Numbered from the stretch's first letter, positions 1 to 12,714 are shown. The stretch is DNA of 64,000 nucleotides from Halocaridina rubra (GCA_037179515.1 JAXCGZ010007660.1:46001-110000); one strand, 5' to 3'. Numbers and translations: made by a program. The notes: generated from the sequence alone by a model not told the origin.

Positions 1-918
1 CTTCAACCCTTAATATTCTCTAATCACCTAATTGTGCTTACGGAGAAGATCCCCAAGCTCGTAACTTCCCATCTCCTGATCGGTTCCATTTTGTACTTAG
101 TAATACTTATCATACCTGTCCTTAAAACTATGGATTGAGTTAGCATTAACAACTTCCTCGCATAGCGAATTCCAATTATCAACTACTCTTACAATGAAAA
201 CGTACTCCCTTACATCGTGCAAAGAAGTTTTCTTACGAAGCTTCAAACTATGACCACTAGTTCTAGTGCTGGCCATATCAAAATATCGATCCCTATCCAC
301 TCTATCATAACCATGAAGGAATTTAAAGACTGTCACCATATCCCCCTCAATCCACTAGCTTCGAGTAATGGTAGGTCTAATTCCCTCAGCCCTTCATCAT
401 AACTAAGATTGTGTTTCTGGCACCAGTTTCGTGGCATGTCTTAAAACTTTTTCCAGCTTAACTACGTGCTTTTTCAAGTGTGGATTCCAAAAAGGGGCTG
501 CATATTCAGATTTTGGACTCACATAGGTTACATAAATATTTCTGGACATTTCCTTTTCCATGTACCTGAAGGCTACCCTTACATTTGCTAAGGAAGCACG
601 TGCTACTCTTACTATGCCATTTATATGCATTTCTGGAAACAAATCTGGCAGTATGTGTACTCCTAGATCTCTCATTTTCTGTCTCTTGAAGTTGTACTCC
701 TGCCGACGAGTAGTCAAGCTTGGGCCTTCTTGCACATTCCCGTTACCTTATATTTTGAAGCATTGAATTTCATTAGCCGCTTCTCTGACCACTCATGCAG
801 ACTACTGAGGTCTTCCTGAAGTTCTGTACCATTGTTCTCGTTTCTATCTTCCTTCACAATCTTTTCATCATCTGCAAACATATTCATGAATGAATTTACA
901 GACTCTGGTGGGTGATTT

Positions 919-2765
919 TATTTTAAGAGTGTGGCACCGGGACAGGCAGATACTGCCCTCATCATGAAGGCCCGGGCACGAGAAAATACTAAGACGAAGA
1001 AAAAGAAAAAGGTTAAGGACAAGGCAGAGATAAGGTAATGTCACACAAAGGAAAACGACAAACAGAAAAAAACAGTCAAAGTACAGAGGATCCAGAGATA
1101 TGGAGGACTACGCCCTGAGATGACGATAGATCTGCTTTTTGAAAGATGAAAGGTAACAAGAATTAGGAAAGACAGAAGGAGGTAGATGGGAAGAAGCAGT
1201 TGCTGCACCGACCGATCTGCGAGCTACAAATCTCCACACAGTACCTGTGAGATGAGACTGCTTGGTGAGTGCTACACTGCCTCAGCAGTGGGGGAGGGTT
1301 CCAACTCGCCAACTTATCAGAGCAGCGATGGAAGTAGTAACGATAGAAAATCGAAAGGGAAGATACCTTACGGCGAAGAGAGAGAGAATCCAGATTAGAA
1401 GTAAGAGAAGGATCATTCATGAGTCTGACTGCCTTATATTCATCCCTATCAAGGAGATAAGTATAAGAAGAAGCACCTCAGATGTGTGAGCAGTATTCTA
1501 AGCAGGGACGGATAAGACCTTTATAAATCTTAAGTAACTGTAAGGAGGAATAGTAATGACGAAAACGAAACAAAACCCCCAATTTTTTGGATGAAGATTT
1601 AGAAATTTGGATTATGTGATTCCTACAAGACAAGTTAGAGGCTATATGGATCCTAATATGTTGATATATTTAAGTGGGTAAATCTCGTTACTTTCAAAGA
1701 CAATAGGATTATCAGGAGGAGAAGAAGACGAAGAGATAGCCAGAAACTGTGTCTTAGAGGCATTAAATTTAACTAAATTTTGTGGGCCCCACTCAGATAC
1801 TCTCTGCAAATCGGAGCTGAGAGTAGAAGAAAGAGTGATATGAGCTTGATTACGAGTAGCAGATGAAGGTTGTGAAGAAAAGGCAGAGGAAAAGTGAAGG
1901 GTAGAATCATCAGCAAAGGCATGAAGAAGAGAGGAAGATGGGGATTGTAGAAGATCACTGATGAAGAGAAGGAACAGAGTAGGTGAAAGAACAGAGCCCT
2001 GTGGAAAACCACTGGTAACAGAGAAAGGGCCAGATATCGCGCCATCAACAACTACAGATATAGAACGGTCAGTAAGCAAACTGGAAATCAGAGAAAAGAA
2101 AAAGGGGATAAAGCCATGGGCAGGGAGTTTGGCCAACAGAGCCCTGTGCCAGAGTCTGTCAAAAGCCTTAGAGATATCAAGGGTGACGACAAAGGATTCC
2201 CCATAGTTCCCCAGAGAAGAAGACCATACATGGGTAAGATAGGACAGGAGATCACCAGTGGATCTTGCCTTGCGGAAGCCATATTGGTGATTGGAGATTA
2301 GTGAGTTAGATTCAAGGCGTTTCAAGAAATGCGCACTGAACAAAGTTTTGAAAACTTTAGCAATAGAGGAGGTTAGGACAATAGGTCGGTAGTTTGAAAG
2401 AATAGAGCGGTCACCCTTCTTAGGAACAGGTTGAACTAGAGCATGCTTCCAAGATGAAGGATAGATACTGGTTGACAGGAAAGGCAAAAAAGACAGCAAT
2501 GCACGGGAGCCAGTTCATCTGCAAATTCCTTAAGGAACCTTGCAGGGATACCAACGGGACTAGATGCTTTGTTCATCTTTAGCGAGCGAAGAATCTTATG
2601 AACTTTGCGTGAAGAATAGATAAGGGAGGGCATAGGGTTAGGGAGGGGTAAAGATTGAGGAAAAGGTGCATTGGAATCTTTTATAGAAGAGTTGGCAGAA
2701 AAATGAGAGCCAAAGAGAGTGGCTTTGTAAGTGGGAGAGCAAGCTATAGAACCATCAGAACGAAT
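919..2765 (-). mobile_element. Non-LTR retrotransposon family B, 5'-truncated, nested in LINE A1
   Basis: On the minus strand this encodes a partial reverse transcriptase: 'NYRPIVLTS', 'HQYGFRKARST', 'VTLDISKAFDRLWH', 'GFPQGSVLSPTLF' and the catalytic 'FADDSTLHF'. A frameshift lies near 2490-2500. The ORF ends at 1642, followed by about 700 bp of 3' UTR ending near an A/T-rich tail at 919-935. It lies in the same orientation as the interrupted family A copy, which resumes on both sides with a short overlap (ATTTTA on the left, ATTTACA on the right) that looks like a target-site duplication. I cannot place the clade firmly. The same family recurs at 61413-62668. Confidence 0.85.
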
Positions 2766-4213
2766 TTACATATACAAGGAACAAAGGTGGCCTAAAGCTG
2801 AACCCTAGTGGAACTCCACTACTATATCTTCTCCATTCAGACACTGAGTGTCTTACTCTAACCCTCTGTTCCCTTCCTTCTAAGTAAGTTTTTATCCATT
2901 CCAAGACATTTCCAGCTATTATCACCATTGCTTGCAGCTTCTTAATAAGTCTCCCATGTGGGACAGTGTCAAATGTTTTCTGGAAGTCTATTAATATGCA
3001 ATCTGCCCAGCCATCTCTCTCCTGTAAGATTCGGATTACCTCATCATAAGATTCTAATAAGTGTGTTACTGTTGATCTAGCTTTCCTAAATCCATGTTGT
3101 CTCACTGACAAAAAATTGAAGAATTCCAAGTGAAGAAAGATATGTTTCCTTAGTAGTTTCTCCATAACTTTGCAAACTATGCTGGTCCAGGAAATTTGTC
3201 TATAGTTTAGAGCCTTATCCCTCCTACCCTTTTTGAAGACAGGTATCACGTTCGCTTGTTTCCAGCATCTTGAAATCTCCTCTAACTCCAGTGACTTTTT
3301 AAATATGATATTTAGTGCCACTGATATTGAATTTGCACATATTTTAAGTACAATAGGGGATATATCATCAGGACCTGTAGCTTTATGGACATCCAACTCC
3401 ATTAGCACCTTGCATACCTCTGTGACTGAAAGGATGATATTCTCTAATTCTGGCCCATGAGCTTCTATCTCTGCAATCTGAGGGGGTGGTGTATTTTCTA
3501 ATGTAAATACTGACTGAAACTCCTTGTTCAATTCTTTGCAGATCTCTTCATCCGTCTCACTGATGCTTCCATCCGCTCTCTAAAGCCTTAAAACCTGTTC
3601 TTTTACCTTCAGTTTTCCTCTGGAAAAGCTATGGAAAAGCTTGGGATTTTCTTTAGCCTTCTTGGTGATGTCCCTTTCATAGTCACTCTCTGCCTCTCTT
3701 CTTTTACTTAGGTAATCATTTCTTGCTCTTTTGTATGTTTGCCAGGCATTTATTTTTTCTCCTCCTGTACCTTTTCCAGGATTTGTTTCTCCACTCCTTA
3801 GCTCGTTTGCACTCATTATCGAAACATTTCTCTCTGGCATGAATTACATCTACTGTGGTGACATGTATGCAGCAATCTACTATCTTCCCATATTTCACAC
3901 AAAAGATGTCGTACATTTCTTGTGCAGATTTGTTGTAAAATAAGGTCGTCCATTCAATAACTGTAAAAAGCTCATTCATTTTGATATAATCTCCTTTTGG
4001 ATAGTTCCTCTTCATGTTCTCAGTGCCTCTACTCTCAGGCAGAGCATCATCAATTATATATTCCATCAACAACACATAGTGGTCACTCTTTCCAATTGGT
4101 GGTTCATATTCAATTTGTTCAATATCCAACACGTTATCTGTGAATACTAGATCAAGTAGTGATGGCTCATCCCCACCCCTGGCCCTCGTTTGTTCCAGTA
4201 CATGTTGGTGTAG

Positions 4214-4719
4214 AACACCAAGAGAAATGAGAGTATGTGCTTGTGATCAAATGGCAGTTCAGAGTGAAGAACGTGTGCTAATTGAGCGTCCTTTCTCCCA
4301 ACCAGTGAGACAAAAATATAATATGTTAAACTATCTGAGTGTCCAATCACTTTTGAATGAAGAGCTTCATATTACCGAGTTGTGTCAGTATATTTATGAA
4401 GTACTAAAGTTGTACAGATAAGGAAGAGATTCAACCTTGTAATGAGGAAAGCATTGATTTTTGTATGTATAGGTTAATTTGTAATATTTGGATATATTCT
4501 ATTCTTCTAACTGTATTTCAGAATTAGGCATTAAGATAAATATGATTATTTACTTTTGTTGGTAAGTTTGTGAGAATATTTGTATTGTTCTTTAGGCTAA
4601 GATTTTTTTGATGGACAAAATATTGTTTCTATTACTTATGCTATTTTGTGCAAAAAGAAAAAAATTAATATATTTTTGTAATACTTTTGCAATATTTTGT
4701 CAATAAACTATATATATAG
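4214..4719 (+). mobile_element. Unidentified 5'-truncated retrocopy inserted in LINE A1
   Basis: The second copy of this LINE region (63460-63490) reads straight from GGTGTAG to GAAATTCCC. Here about 505 bp lie between those two points, flanked by a possible 3-4 bp repeat ending TAG. Read on plus, the insert opens with 68 sense codons ending at a TAA (4419-4421), with the last residues 'LCQYIYEVLKLYR'. About 280 bp of A/T-rich untranslated-looking sequence follows, then AATAAA (4702-4707) about 12 bp before the junction. That order (C-terminal codons, 3' UTR, polyadenylation signal, end) is what an mRNA-derived insertion would leave. I do not recognise the parent protein. A non-autonomous element is the alternative. 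Confidence 0.6.
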
Positions 4720-5236
4720 GAAATTCCCTTCTACGCAATGTAGGAATCTTGCCCTGAATAAGTCCTCGCCACTGTGTGGGTCAAGATTTTTCTAATCTAT
4801 CTCTTTATGATTAAAATATCCCATAATCAAAATCCTACATTTCATCTCTCATGCCATGTTAACAACTGAGTTTATGACTTCAGTAGTACTTATCTGACTT
4901 TCCTCATAAACTTTTAGCCAATGTTGGTTCCTTGATGGGTTATATACAACAGTTATTATAATGCTCACTGACCCAGTATTTATGCGAGCAACGAGAAATT
5001 CCTTGAACTCACTTTCTATAACCAAGTTTTTTTCTTCAACCTGAATCCTTTCACTTATGAGTAGTGCTATCCCTCCACCAGTCCTCTCAGATCTTTCAAC
5101 CCTTAATATTCTGAAGCCCTTAGGAAAAGCTGTGACACTACTTATGTCCTCACTCAACTTAGTCTCTTTAACTGCTACTATATCTGCCTTACTGTTGTGA
5201 ATCCTATCTTTTAATTCTATTGCCTTACCAGCTAAT

Positions 5237-7289
5237 CCATCAGTGTGTGTATATGTGTGTGTGTGATTACCTAATTGTGATTACCTAATTGTGTTTACGG
5301 GAAAGAGCCCAAAGCTCGTATCTTCCCGTCTCCTCATCGGTTCCATTTTATACTTAGTGGTACTTATCATACCTGTCCTTAAAACTATGGATTGAGATAG
5401 CATTAACTACCTCCTCGCTTAGCCAATTCCAATTATCAACTACTCTTACACTGAAAAAGTATTTCCTTACATCCTGCGAAGAAGTTTTCTTACGAAGCTT
5501 CAAACTATGACCTCTAGTTCTAGTGCCAGCCATATCAAAATATCGATCCCTATCCACTCTATCATAACCATGAAGGAATTTAAAGACTGTCACCATATCC
5601 CCCCTCACTCTTCTAGCTTCGAGTGATGGTAAGTCTAATTCCCTCAGCCTCTCATCATAACTGAGATTGCGTATTTCTGGCACCAGTTTCGTCGCATGTC
5701 TTTGAACTTTTTCAAGCTTAGCTATGTGCTTTTTCAAGTGCGGATTCCAAAAGGGGGCTGCATATTCGAGTTTTGGCCTCACATAGGTTACATAAATATT
5801 TCTGAACATTTCCTTGTCCATGTGCCTGAAGGCTACCCTTACATTTGATAAGAATGCATATGCTGCCCTTACTATGCCATTTATATGTATTTCTGGAGAC
5901 AAATCTGCCAGTATGTTTACTCCTAGATCTCTCTCATTTTCTGTCTCTTGAAGTTGTACTCCAGCCACCGAGTAGTCAAGCTTGGGCCTTCTTGCACTTG
6001 TACCCATTCTCATTACCTTACATTTTGAAGTATTGAATTTCATTAGCCACTTTTCTGACCACTCATGCAGATTATTTAGATCCTCCTGAAGTTCTCTACC
6101 ATTGTTCTCGTTTTTTACTTTCTTCACAATCTTTGCATCATCTGCAAACATATTCATGAATGAATTTACACACTCTGGTAGGTCATTTACATATACAAGG
6201 AACAAAAGTGGCCCTAAAACTGAACCCTGTGGAACTCCACTACTAACTCTTCTCCATTCAGACACTGAGTGTCTTACTCTAACCCTCTGTTCCCTTCCTT
6301 CTAAGTAAGTTTTTATCCATTCCAAAACATTTCCACCTATTCTAGCCATTGATTGCAGCTTCCTAATAAGTCTCCCATGTGGAACAGTGTCAAACGCTTT
6401 CTGGAAGTCTAGGAATATGCAATCTGCCCAGCCCTCTCTTTCCTGTAAGATTTGGCTTACCTCATCATAAAATTCTAATAAGTTTGTTACTGTTGATCTA
6501 CCTTCTCTGAAGCCATGTTGCCTCACTGACAAAAAGTTGAAGGATTCCAAGTGAAGAGAGATATGTTTCCTTAGTAGTTTCTCCATAACTTTGCAAACTA
6601 TGCTGGTCAAGGAAACTGGTCTATAGTTCAGAGCCGTATCCCTCCTTCCCTTTTTGAAGATAGGTATCACATTTGCTTGTTTCCAGCATCTTGGAATCTC
6701 CCCCGACTCCAGTGACTCCTTAAATATGATACTTAGTGCCACTGATATTGTGTTTGCGCATTTTTTAAGCACATGAGGGGATATGTCATCGGGACCTGTA
6801 GCTTTATGAACATCTAAATCCATCAGCGCTTTGCATACCTCTGTGGCTGTAAGGTTGATGTTCTCTAATACCGGCCCTTGAGCTTCTATCACTGCAATCT
6901 GAGGGGGTGGGGTATTTTCTACTGTAAATACTGACTGAAACTCCTTGTTCAATTCTTTGCAGATCTCTTCATCCGTCTCAGTGATGCTTCCATCCGCTCT
7001 CTTTAGCCTTAAAAGCTGTTCTTTTACCTTCAGTTTTCCTCTGATAAAGCTGTGGAAAAGCTTGGGATTTTCTTTAGCCTTCTTGGTGATGTCCCTCTCA
7101 TAGTCTCTCTCTGCCTCTCTCCTTTTACTTAGGTAGTCATTTCTTGCTCTTTTGTAGGTTGGCCAGGCATTTATGTTTTTTCTCCTCCTATACCTTTTCC
7201 AGCATTTGTCTCTCCACTCCTTAGCTCTTTTACACCCATTATCGAACCATTTCTTTCTGGCATGAATTACACCTACTTTGGTGACAGGT
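5237..7289 (-). mobile_element. CR1-like LINE family A, copy A2 with uninterrupted RT
   Basis: This is a young-looking copy on the minus strand, truncated in the linker between endonuclease and RT (5' junction near 7289, after 'IPVTKVGVIHARKKW'). The reverse-transcriptase and C-terminal frame is open down to the stop at 5354. It shows 'PISP'-type finger residues 'GPDDISP', 'NYRPVSLTS', 'RQHGFREGRST', 'FLDFQKAFDTVPHG', '[15 protein letters not shown]' and the catalytic 'FADD', followed by '[20 protein letters not shown]'. The 3' UTR (5237-5353) holds a hairpin and ends in two CACAATTAGGTAATCACA-type units and a short CA/TA run. A1 begins immediately after it. The protein is nearly identical to copy A4, so both are recent. 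Confidence 0.92.
5354..7289 (-). CDS. Reverse transcriptase ORF of LINE A2 (5'-truncated)
   Basis: About 645 codons of the polyprotein's RT and C-terminal part remain without stop or frameshift. The product would copy the element RNA at a nicked target (target-primed reverse transcription). The palm motif is F-A-D-D in place of the usual Y-A-D-D, a common variant in this group. No endonuclease domain and no natural start codon are left. The frame upstream of 7289 runs into non-element sequence and a TA array and is not element coding. It could only act by trans-supply of the missing parts, so it is best treated as a transposon relic with an intact RT core. Confidence 0.85.
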
Positions 7290-7414
7290 ATTATATTCTC
7301 ACGAAGGGAAACATTAATCAATAAATATTGCCATTCATATTCAATTGAATTGAATGAAAAGTCTGTTAAAAACGTAAATACACATGATTTGTTCATTAAA
7401 AAAAGAAATAAAAA

Positions 7415-7740
<326 letters not shown>

Positions 7741-7773
7741 TTACTATTTAGTGCTGTATGCTAACAGTTTGGA

Positions 7774-8107
<334 letters not shown>

Positions 8108-8222
8108 AGCCACTAAAGGGGCAAGCCAGCCTCAACTTGGTGCCGGTCTCAAGCCCAGGTAAATAGGAAGGGTTGGCAGCAGGAAGGGCATCCGGCCATA
8201 ACAATTTTTCCAAAACCAAAAT

Positions 8223-9089
8223 ATGGCCAGTACAGATAACGAGAATAGTCACCATGCTAGGGCGTTCCCCATAGACGACTCGTTTGGGTTTTGCCTGACC
8301 CCTCCGGAAAGACAGCAAGGGCTACCCAGTCATTGGTGGGCTGGATTAAAGAGGCAAGCTCGAGGGAGAGTGTCAGATGAGGTGCTGCGGGTGGCCACTC
8401 TTAATGTGGGGACGATGACTGGGAAGGGGCGAGAATTGGTGGACCTGATGGAGAGGAGGAGACTTGGAGTGCTGTGTGTGCAGGAGACCAGGTGGAAAGG
8501 AAATAAGGCGAGGGAACTGGGTGAGGGTTGCAAGTTGTTCTATAGTGGAGCAAATGAGGAAGGGAGGAATGGTGTAGGAATAATACTATCCAAAGACCTG
8601 AAGGAAAGCTTACTTGGTGTGAATAGAAAGAGTGACAGAATTATGAGTTTAAAGCTGAGACTGGGAGAAACGGTAGTCAATGTGGTATGTGCCTATGCTC
8701 CACAAACTGGTTGTACAGCGGAGGAGAAGGATGTATTTTGGGAGGAGATGGACCAGGAGCTTAGAACAATTCCTATAAGGGAGAGGGTACTTTTGGGAGG
8801 AGATCTAAATGACCACTTGGGAATTGGGAGGGCTGGGATAGGTAGAGTTCATTTGGGCTGGGGGGTGGGCGAGAGAAATGAGTGGGGAGAGAGAGTGATT
8901 GATTTTGCAGTGGCATTTGATCTGGCATTGGTCAACACATTCTTTGAGAAAAAGAAAAACAGATTCATTACATACAGTAGTGGTGGGAGGGAGAGCCAGA
9001 TAGATTTATTGTTGTGTAGGAGAGACCAACTGAAGGAGATAAGCAACTGTAAAGTAATAAATGGAGAGAGTGTAGCAGTGCAACATTAG
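8223..9089 (+). CDS. AP-endonuclease domain ORF of the RTE element
   Basis: This is an exonuclease/endonuclease/phosphatase-fold domain that in intact elements nicks the genomic target. Visible motifs are 'VATLNVGTMTGK' (N-terminal strand), 'LCVQETRWKG' (catalytic Glu), 'CAYAPQTGC', 'LLGGDLNDHLG' (Asp/Asn pair), 'FITYSSGGRESQIDLLL' and a terminal stop at 9087-9089 where an SDH-type motif would be expected. The protein is therefore cut just before the last catalytic block. The first ATG is used for the coordinates and the true start is unknown. Ordinary gene finders often label this domain as a 'craniofacial development protein 2-like' gene. Here it is transposon sequence. Confidence 0.8.
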   Translation: MASTDNENSHHARAFPIDDSFGFCLTPPERQQGLPSHWWAGLKRQARGRVSDEVLRVATLNVGTMTGKGRELVDLMERRRLGVLCVQETRWKGNKARELGEGCKLFYSGANEEGRNGVGIILSKDLKESLLGVNRKSDRIMSLKLRLGETVVNVVCAYAPQTGCTAEEKDVFWEEMDQELRTIPIRERVLLGGDLNDHLGIGRAGIGRVHLGWGVGERNEWGERVIDFAVAFDLALVNTFFEKKKNRFITYSSGGRESQIDLLLCRRDQLKEISNCKVINGESVAVQH

Positions 9090-9143
9090 ATAGTAGTAAC
9101 TGATTGCAGGCTCAGGAAATGTAGGAAATGTAAGAAGCCGAGG

Positions 9144-10364
9144 ATGGACCCGAAGATAAAGTGGTGGAGATTGAAAGATGCAGAGCTGAGAGCTTTGTTT
9201 AGGGGAAGAGTGTTGGAAGTGATGAGATTGCATGAGGATGTACAAGAGTGGTGGACAGAGAATAGTAAGGTGATTTTGAGGGTTGGTGAGGAGGTATTTG
9301 GAAAGTCATCAGGAAGGAAACCCCCAAATGATAAAGAGTCATGGTGGTGGAACGAGGAAGTGCAAGAATGGGTGAAGAACAAGAAAGAAGCTAAGAAAAA
9401 GGCAGATTTATCAGGCCTGGAGCAGGATAAAGAAGAGTACAAGCAGGCAAAGAAGGAGGCAAGGAGAGCTGTAGCAAAAGCAAAGGCAGAGACATTGAAT
9501 GAAGTCTATGAAGAGCTGGAAACACCAGAAGAAGAGAAGAAAAATTTGATCTGGTCTTGGATGTAGTAACCCAGGGTATTAGACAGCAGTCACCACAATG
9601 TATGCTCTTTGCAGATGACATTGTACATTGTAGCAACAGACGAGAGGTAGTGGAGGAGAAGCTTGAGGAGTGGGGAAGAGTGATGGAGGATAGAGGACAG
9701 AGAATCAGCAGGAAGAAGACAGAGTACTTGAGGTTGAGAGATGATGAGGATGGAGAGGTTAATTTGCACGGGGAGGTGTTGAAAAGAGTTGAAAAGTTCA
9801 AGTATTTGGGATCAACAGTAGCAGAGGATGGTGACCTAGAGTCAGAAATAACCTACAGAATACAAGCTGGATGCAAGAACTGGAAGAAAGTGTCTGGGGG
9901 TACTGTGCGACAGGAGAATAGGGATTAAGTTGAGGGGTAAAGTGCATAAGACAGTTGTGAGACCTGTGATGATGTATGGAGCAGAGGCATGGGCAATAAA
10001 GAAGACACAAGATAAAAAACTGGATGAGGCAGAGATGAGGATGTTGAGATGGATGTGTGTGGTGACAAGAAGTGATAAAATCAGAAACGAGGTAATTAAA
10101 GGTACCTCAAAAGTTAGAGAAGTATCAGTTAAGATACAAGAAAGTAGACTAAGATGGTATGGTCATGTCGTTAGGAGGGATGGACAGTATGTTGGGAGGA
10201 GGGTGGTGGAAATGAATATACAGGGTAGGAGAGGGAGGGGGAGACCAGAGCGTAGGTGGGTGGATTGCATCAATGACGTCCTGAGGTCTAAAGGTTTGTT
10301 GGGTGATGAGGTATGGCACAGAGACATATGGAGAACACTGGCCAGAAACATCGACCCCACATAA
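9144..10364 (+). pseudogene. RTE reverse-transcriptase remnant, palm deleted
   Basis: Three open stretches follow the endonuclease: a basic, helical linker (9144-9566), a fragment beginning just before the catalytic 'FADD' (9570-9928), and the C-terminal region (9930-10364) with 'RMLRWMCVVTRSDKIRNE' and 'GRRGRGRPERRW'. The direct jump from 'KKNLIWSW' to 'VVTQGIRQQSP' shows that the fingers and half the palm are gone. Polymerase activity is not possible from this copy. Confidence 0.82.
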
Positions 10365-10422
10365 AAGTGGGAAAAGATGTAGACGAAGAAGAAGAAAAAG
10401 AAGAAGATAAAATAATACATAT

Positions 10423-11283
10423 GTTTCAATGTAAAAAAAAATAAAATAAAAGCTTCAAGTACTTATAGAAAAGGTAATGATATTCAATAAATAAAAATAG
10501 GATATCATGAACTCCCTGTAAACTCACACTTTAAACTGTTACCATAAAGGTTAAAAATTATAGCAATTACCATTTTACACTACCTTTAAGGGAAAAGAGA
10601 AAGACACTTTCATCCAAAAAAGTATGACACTCAGGCTTAAATTATACTAACAAATTATAAAAGGTAGTCATTGAAATTACAGTAAAAGTAGTTCCCTGGC
10701 ATTATGCCCAAGCTATTTTTAATGGCTTCTCTCTACTTTATACAGAACAAATTCTTGCTAATATAGTTTCGTTGTCATTATTAAGGAAGCTGTGAACATC
10801 ACATATCTTAAAAAGTTCATCGTGTATCTCCCTTAATCATTGTGAGGTTATTGACAAATAATCTATTGATTTCAGTATATAACTGCAGGGACTGGAGAAC
10901 AACCGAATACAAGTCGGCATATGAATCAATTTATATAGTGTTCAAAAATTATTAGTCGTGCTTCTTGACAGGTATAATGATTACTTACATGGTACGATAA
11001 TCTTTAATATCTTTTTAACGGCTTTATAGTAACCAAGTGAAAATGTTTGAGCTCAGTTCGAGAACCCTTATCATTACACCATAAGTCACATCTATAAAAC
11101 TGCAAAAGCAGTATTGCTTGAATAAGAATAACTTGACTTTGGTATCAGCAGTATGAAATTTTCTGAAGATGGTATTAAACTCTGCATAGAATATTCCTCT
11201 GGCTCCAATTTTATCCTCGGAGCTGCTCAGATTAAGAAAACAAACCCGAAATACTTTATTTTCTCAACATCTTCCAAACATTC
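10423..11283. other. Unassigned A/T-rich sequence
   Basis: No open frame, repeat family or RNA gene that I can support. It is the right flank of the RTE insertion and appears unique. Confidence 0.5.
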
Positions 11284-11296
11284 ATAGATAGATAGG

Positions 11297-11366
<70 letters not shown>

Positions 11367-11375
11367 CACACACAC
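11284..11375. repeat. (GATA)n with short (CA)n end
   Basis: About 20 GATA units, one variant GGTA, then a short CACACA run directly joined to LINE A6. Confidence 0.98.
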
Positions 11376-11379
11376 GCAG

Positions 11380-12714
11380 TTTCCTTGACCAGCATAGTTT
11401 GCAAAGTTATGGAGAAACTACTAAGGAAACAAATCTCTCTTCACTTGGAATCCTTCAACTTTTTGTCAGTGAAACAACATGGCTTCAGAGAAGGTAGATA
11501 GTAACAAACTTATTAAAATTTTATGATGAGGTAAGCCTCATCTTACAGGAAAGAGAGGGTTTGGCAGATTGCATATTCCTAGACTTCCAAAAAGCATTTG
11601 ACACTGTCCCACACGGGAGAATTATTAAAAATCTGCAAGCAATAGCTAGAATAGGTGGAAATGTCTTGGAATGAATAAAAACTTACTTAGAAGGAAGGGA
11701 ACAGAGGGTTAGAGTAAGACAGTGTCTGAATGGAGAAGAGTTAGTAGTGGAGTTCCACAGGGTTCCATTTTAGGGCCACTTTTGTTCCTTGTATGTGTAA
11801 ATGACCTACCAGAGTCTGTAAATTAATTCATGAATATGTTTGCAGATGATGCAAAGATTGTGAAGAAAGTAAGAAACGAGAACAATGGTAGAGAACTTCA
11901 GGAAAATCTAAATAGTCTGCGTGAGTGGTCAGAAGATTGGCTAATGAATTCAATACTTCAAAATGTTAGGTAATGAGAATGGGTACAAATGCAAGAAGGC
12001 CCAAACTTGACTACTCGGTGGCAGGAGTACAACTTCAAAAGACAGAGAATGAGAGAGATCTAGGAGTAAACATATTCCCAGATTTGTCTCAAGAAATGCA
12101 TACACATGGCATAGCAAGGGTAGCATATGCTTTCTTAGCAAATGTAAGGGTATCTTTCAGGCACATGGACAAGGAAATGCTCAAAAATATTTATGTAATC
12201 TATGTGAGGCCAAAACTTACATATGCCGCCCCCTTTTGGAATCAGCACTTGAAAAAGCATGTAGCTAAGCTTGAAAAAGTTCAAAGACATGCCACGAAAC
12301 TGGTGACAGAAACACGCAATCTCAGTTATGATGAGAGGGTGAAGGAATTAGACTTACCATCACTTGAAGCTAGAATATTGAGGGGGGAATATAGTGACAG
12401 TCTTCAATTTCCTTCATGGTTATGATAGAGTGGATAGGGATCGCCATTGTGATATGGCTGGCACTAGAACTAGAGGTCATAATTTGAAGCTTCGTAAGAC
12501 AGCTTCTTTGCAGGATGTAAGGAAGTACGTATTTAGTGTAAGAGTAGTTGACAATTCGCTAAGCGAGGAGGTAGTTAACCCTAACTCAATCCATAGTTTT
12601 AAGGACAGGTATGATAAGTATCACTAAGTACAAAATGGAACCGATAAGGAGACGGGAAGATAAGAGCTTTGGGCTCTTTCCCGTAAGCACAGTTAGGAAA
12701 TAACAATTATGTAA
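11380..12714 (+). mobile_element. CR1-like LINE family A, copy A6, degenerate
   Basis: Truncated at the RT motif 'VSLTSIVCKVMEK' and joined at once to a GATA/CA microsatellite. It contains recognisable 'LDFQKAFDTVPHG', 'MNMFADDAKIV' and 'RPKLTYAAPFWNQHLKKH' blocks but several stops and shifts (for example near 11500, 11670, 11820 and 11950). The 3' UTR hairpin (around 12650-12690) and the tail are present, and the tail runs into (CA)n then (TA)n. Confidence 0.88.

Larger units (their letters stand above)
21..5236 (-). mobile_element. CR1-like LINE family A, copy A1, split by two insertions
   Basis: Read on the minus strand, this copy starts in the AP-endonuclease domain (about 5236-4720; 'ERSERTGGG', then 'YNPSRNQHWLKVYEE'). 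It continues through the endonuclease end and linker (4213-3580; 'PIGKSDH') and reverse-transcriptase fingers and palm (3531-2766), and resumes at 918 with the RT thumb and C-terminal region (735-97). It ends in a 3' UTR whose last bases are CACAATTAGGTGATTA. Family B LINE (919-2765) and an unknown retrocopy (4214-4719) interrupt it. Several frameshifts make it inactive. The first 20 bases of the window match the endonuclease region again, so another A copy probably continues to the left. The CR1-like assignment rests on domain order and the C-terminal 'VVDNWN...FKDRYDKY' block and is an inference. Confidence 0.88.

Noticed and set aside
8223..9089. Host gene of the 'craniofacial development protein 2' type
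   Set aside because: The domain is the RTE endonuclease, followed by RT remnants and bounded by a target-site duplication.
11284..11366. CRISPR-like or regulatory tandem array
   Set aside because: It is a plain GATA microsatellite without spacers, in a eukaryotic genome.
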